Origin: Oscillospiraceae bacterium | Lineage (GTDB): Bacteria > Bacillota > Clostridia > Oscillospirales > CAG-272 | Assembly (NCBI GenBank): GCA_015063645.1 | Contig: SVTS01000006.1 | Span: forward strand, 1 to 62,330 | Length of the DNA stretch: 62,330 bases | Reading direction: 5' to 3' | Translations under genes and position numbers: made by a program | Notes under the pieces: model-generated | What the model saw: the letters and a program-made list of their open reading frames with translations, nothing else | What the model was told of the DNA's origin: nothing | Databases searched by the model: none | Shown here: one piece after another, positions 60,026-62,330 of the stretch | Numbering within the stretch: position 1 is the first letter of the stretch | Layout of the letters: every line of letters begins with the position of its first letter

Positions 60026-61282
60026 ATGAGTCAGAAAGAAAAAATCAGAATATGCTTCATCGGCTGCGGCAGATTCTGCCGGAACTTTATCCCGCTGTTC
60101 AAAGCGCATCCCTCCGTGGAGAAGGTGTATGTCTGTGACCTGATTCCCGAGCGCGCAAAGGATTACGCCGAGAAATTCGAGGTGGAGATCATCGATTCCT
60201 TTGAGGAAGCCATCGCCTCCGATAAGATCAATTCCGTGGCGATCTTCACCCAGCGCTATACCCACGGCGATCTGGTCATCGCCGCACTGAAGGCGGGCAA
60301 GAACGTCTATTCCGCCGTTCCCTGCAGCATCAGCGTGGATAAGATCAAGGAGATCGAGCGCCTCGTCCGCGAGACCCGTCTTGTTTATACCATGGGTGAA
60401 ACCGGCGCGTACCGTGCCGCCACCGTCTTCTGCCGCCGCGAATTCAAGAAGGGTACTTTCGGTCAGTTCGTATGGGGCGAAGCCCACTACAACCACGATA
60501 TCGATGCCATGGAGGATTCCTTCCGCCATACCGAGGGCGAAAACTACAAGCGTTTCGCCGGCATCCCGCCTTTCTTCTATCCCACCCATTCCACCGCAAT
60601 GATCCTCTCCGCCATGCCCGGCGTGTACGTCAAGCGCGTCACCGCCATGGGCTTCCGCGGCTCTCCCCGCACCGATATCTTCGGCGAGGACGTGAACAAC
60701 TTCCGCAACCCCTTCTCCAATACCGCCATGCTGGCTGAGCTGTCCAACGGCGCTATCATCCGCATCAGTGAAAACCGCTGCCTCGGCTGGGCTGCTCCCG
60801 AAACCTATATCAGCCAGTTCTACGGCACCGAGGGCTGTTATGAATTCTCCGTGGCGAAGCATTATCTGGCTACCCGCAAGGAGGAGCCGCACACCAAGGT
60901 GAATATGAAGGATGTCACTGAGGAGCTGCTGCCCACTTCCGTGTACAGCATTCTGAAAGAGGACTTCGATCTGGGTATCCAGAAGATTTCCGAGGGCGCC
61001 GGCTTCAGCGAATCCGCACCGATCCAGCCCACGGAGCGTCTGCCCAAGGAATTCGAAGGACTGCGCAACGGCCATAACGGCACGCACCACTTCCTCGTGG
61101 ACGATTTCTGCCGCGCATACGATACCGGCAAGCTCTCTCCCTGCAACATCTGGGCGGTAGCCCGCTTCAATATTCCCGGTCTGATCGCCCATCAGTCCGC
61201 TCTGCAGGGCGGCATGCCCATGGACGTGCCGGATCTCGGTGATCCGCCCTCCGACTGGGAAGTGCTGGACTTTGATTCGTAA
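60026..61282 (+). CDS. Gfo/Idh/MocA-family oxidoreductase
   Basis: 418 residues. Rossmann domain RICFIGCGRFCRNFIPLF, then VYVCDLIPERAKDYAEKF; the expected EKP segment reads KNVYSAVPCSIS, so the usual catalytic Lys (EKP) is replaced by AVP. The substrate domain includes FFYPTHSTAMILSAMPG, where His is at the active site. The missing Lys suggests altered chemistry, an isomerase or hydrolase role or a binding function. GAGAGGA precedes the ATG. In an operon with the metallophosphoesterase gene 36 bases downstream. Confidence 0.85.
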   Translation: MSQKEKIRICFIGCGRFCRNFIPLFKAHPSVEKVYVCDLIPERAKDYAEKFEVEIIDSFEEAIASDKINSVAIFTQRYTHGDLVIAALKAGKNVYSAVPCSISVDKIKEIERLVRETRLVYTMGETGAYRAATVFCRREFKKGTFGQFVWGEAHYNHDIDAMEDSFRHTEGENYKRFAGIPPFFYPTHSTAMILSAMPGVYVKRVTAMGFRGSPRTDIFGEDVNNFRNPFSNTAMLAELSNGAIIRISENRCLGWAAPETYISQFYGTEGCYEFSVAKHYLATRKEEPHTKVNMKDVTEELLPTSVYSILKEDFDLGIQKISEGAGFSESAPIQPTERLPKEFEGLRNGHNGTHHFLVDDFCRAYDTGKLSPCNIWAVARFNIPGLIAHQSALQGGMPMDVPDLGDPPSDWEVLDFDS

Positions 61283-61318
61283 TCCCCGGATTAAAACAGA
61301 TTCAGCGAGGCAATTCTC

Positions 61319-62224
61319 ATGAAATTTTCCGCTTTTTCCGATCTGCATCATCATCCGGGCGTGTTCCGCACGGGTACATACGAGGACTGGCATTTCATCC
61401 GTGACCGTGCTGTCTCCGCGGGGGCTGAGTTTATCATCCACGCAGGGGATCTGTGCCACGGACCGTCCATCGTGCCGGATTTTGTGGCGGAGGTCAACGC
61501 ATCCCCCATTCCGGTGTACCACTGTCTGGGCAATCACGACAGTGACCGGACCTCTTACGCGGAGACGCTGGCGGCGTATCATATGCCCGACGGGCATTAC
61601 TTCTTTGATCACGGCGGCTACCGTTTTGTGATCTGTGATCCGAACTACTACTGCGTGGACGGCGAGTACGTTCACTACGATCTGGGCAACTATTTCAAGT
61701 TCGGCGAGTACCGTGACTACATGCCGCCTGATCAGCTGGCGTGGCTGGAGGAGACGATCGCGGATGCGCCCCATCCGTGCATCCTGATCAGCCATGAGAG
61801 TTTTGAGCGTCCCGACGGCGTAAAGAACCGCGCCGACGTGCTGGCGATTATCGATGCGGCGAATAAGCGCCGTCCCCACAGCGTGCTGATGTGTATAAAC
61901 GGACATCATCACCGGGACAATCTGCGGATTCTGAGGGGCGTGCTGTACTGGGATCTGAACTCCACCGCATATGAGTGGGTATCGCCCGCGCATGACAAAT
62001 TCCCCGATGAGCTTGCAGCGCAGTACCGCTGCCTGCGCAATACGCTGATGTACAACGATCCCGTGCACGCCATCGTAACGCTGGAGGGCACGACAATCAC
62101 CATCGAGGGCATGGAGTCCACGATGTTCATGGGCATCGGCATGGCGGAGATCGGAAGGAAGCTGTATGATGCCGCCGGGCGGCCCGTTACGCCTGCGGTG
62201 CAGAGCGTGAAGCTGACGCTGTAA
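61319..62224 (+). CDS. Calcineurin-like metallophosphoesterase
   Basis: 301 residues with the complete metal-binding motif set: FSDLHHHPG (Asp8, His10), IIHAGDLCHG, HCLGNHDSD, LISHESF and INGHHHRDN. It hydrolyses phosphomonoesters or -diesters; cytoplasmic, no signal peptide. Most like the CpdA/Icc-type phosphodiesterases in size. Its sugar-gene neighbours suggest a sugar phosphate or nucleotide substrate, but none can be read from the sequence. GAGG lies upstream of the ATG. Confidence 0.88.
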   Translation: MKFSAFSDLHHHPGVFRTGTYEDWHFIRDRAVSAGAEFIIHAGDLCHGPSIVPDFVAEVNASPIPVYHCLGNHDSDRTSYAETLAAYHMPDGHYFFDHGGYRFVICDPNYYCVDGEYVHYDLGNYFKFGEYRDYMPPDQLAWLEETIADAPHPCILISHESFERPDGVKNRADVLAIIDAANKRRPHSVLMCINGHHHRDNLRILRGVLYWDLNSTAYEWVSPAHDKFPDELAAQYRCLRNTLMYNDPVHAIVTLEGTTITIEGMESTMFMGIGMAEIGRKLYDAAGRPVTPAVQSVKLTL

Positions 62225-62253
62225 TAAAAATGCACGTGCTGTGCAGCTTTTTA

Positions 62254-62319
62254 CGCCGCTAACGCGGCGCTAAGGGCGGAGAAGAACCATCTCAAACGGC
62301 GAAGTTTCTTCTCCGCCCT
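62254..62319 (+). repeat. Conserved-loop stem-loop, copy 3
   Basis: Companion hairpin CGCCGC-TAAC-GCGGCG (62254-62269), then a 14-bp perfect stem (62273-62286/62306-62319) around the loop CCATCTCAAACGGCGAAGT (62287-62305). Upstream, GTGCAGCTTTTT also matches copy 2 on its minus strand. Thirty bases after the metallophosphoesterase stop; the window ends 11 bases later. Confidence 0.75.
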
Positions 62320-62330
62320 CTTGCACGCTT

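Noticed and set aside
59999-62068. 689-codon open frame on the minus strand
   Set aside because: Antisense to the Gfo/Idh and metallophosphoesterase genes, both with full motif sets; the translation shows no domain.
43416-62319. CRISPR array
   Set aside because: The repeats are inverted hairpins or gene-sized units; there are no short direct repeats with regular unique spacers and no cas genes.
1-62330. tRNA, rRNA or phage/integrase genes
   Set aside because: No cloverleaf, conserved rRNA segment, integrase, terminase or transposase motif was recognised in the intergenic regions or translations.

Overview
The window comes from a spore-forming, Gram-positive anaerobe of the Clostridia. The evidence is an alpha/beta-type small acid-soluble spore protein at the left edge, lipoprotein signal peptides of the Firmicutes type, strong GGAGG ribosome binding sites, textbook TTGACA-N17-TATAAT promoters and an oxygen-sensitive glycyl radical enzyme with its activase. 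The gene content is that of a glycan forager from a gut or rumen-like habitat; no marker fixes the genus. I see no rRNA, tRNA, CRISPR, phage or transposase genes.

Positions 1-42443 hold small catabolic operons, mostly separated by bidirectional terminators. They include an alcohol dehydrogenase-like MDR/rpiB/ROK operon with a divergent AraC regulator; a ceramidase-like hydrolase; a 2-hydroxyacid dehydrogenase/GH18 pair; a six-gene operon (pepT, small protein, Gfo/Idh, ThuA, GH95-like, deacetylase-like); an unknown protein with a divergent AraC; GH2; a sodium-coupled NSS transporter with a TIM-barrel/heparinase fusion; pnuC behind a structured leader; a glycyl radical enzyme and activase; an XRE regulator; a GDPD/FAD-oxidoreductase fusion with a CBM9-like protein; a PfkB kinase with an AraC; Gfo/Idh; a GH63-like/SDR/galactonate dehydratase operon; a second NSS transporter; an AGE epimerase/nucleoside phosphorylase pair; and a GNAT acetyltransferase. 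Together these could debranch uronic acid- or fucose-bearing polysaccharides and route the sugars through oxidation, epimerisation, dehydration and phosphorylation. Apart from the six lipoproteins, the carbohydrate-active proteins lack signal peptides, so most of this chemistry should be intracellular.

Positions 43821-59026 are the striking part: six consecutive units of about 2.5 kb. Each unit is one extracellular solute-binding lipoprotein (minus strand) and one AraC regulator (plus strand) sharing a divergent control region of about 200 bp. No ABC permease or ATPase is present. Every regulator has a near-perfect sigma-70-type promoter. Every lipoprotein has an extended -10 box (TGN-TATNAT), a poor -35 and a conserved 10-bp core (ATTTYTGGTC-like) 45-46 bp upstream of the -10. 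Flanking sequences differ from unit to unit, and in two units they contain repeats exactly 21 bp apart. I read this as an amplified set of sensor/receptor cassettes, probably feeding a shared permease elsewhere.

The array's left edge is capped by a 375-bp non-coding element with perfect 17-bp terminal inverted repeats (43416-43790). It truncates the terminators on both sides. Inside it are two copies of a stem-loop with a conserved 19-nt loop and changing but always complementary arms; a third copy lies at the right end of the window. To the right of the array are another AraC gene, a Gfo/Idh oxidoreductase and a metallophosphoesterase. In all, the window carries eleven AraC-family regulators.
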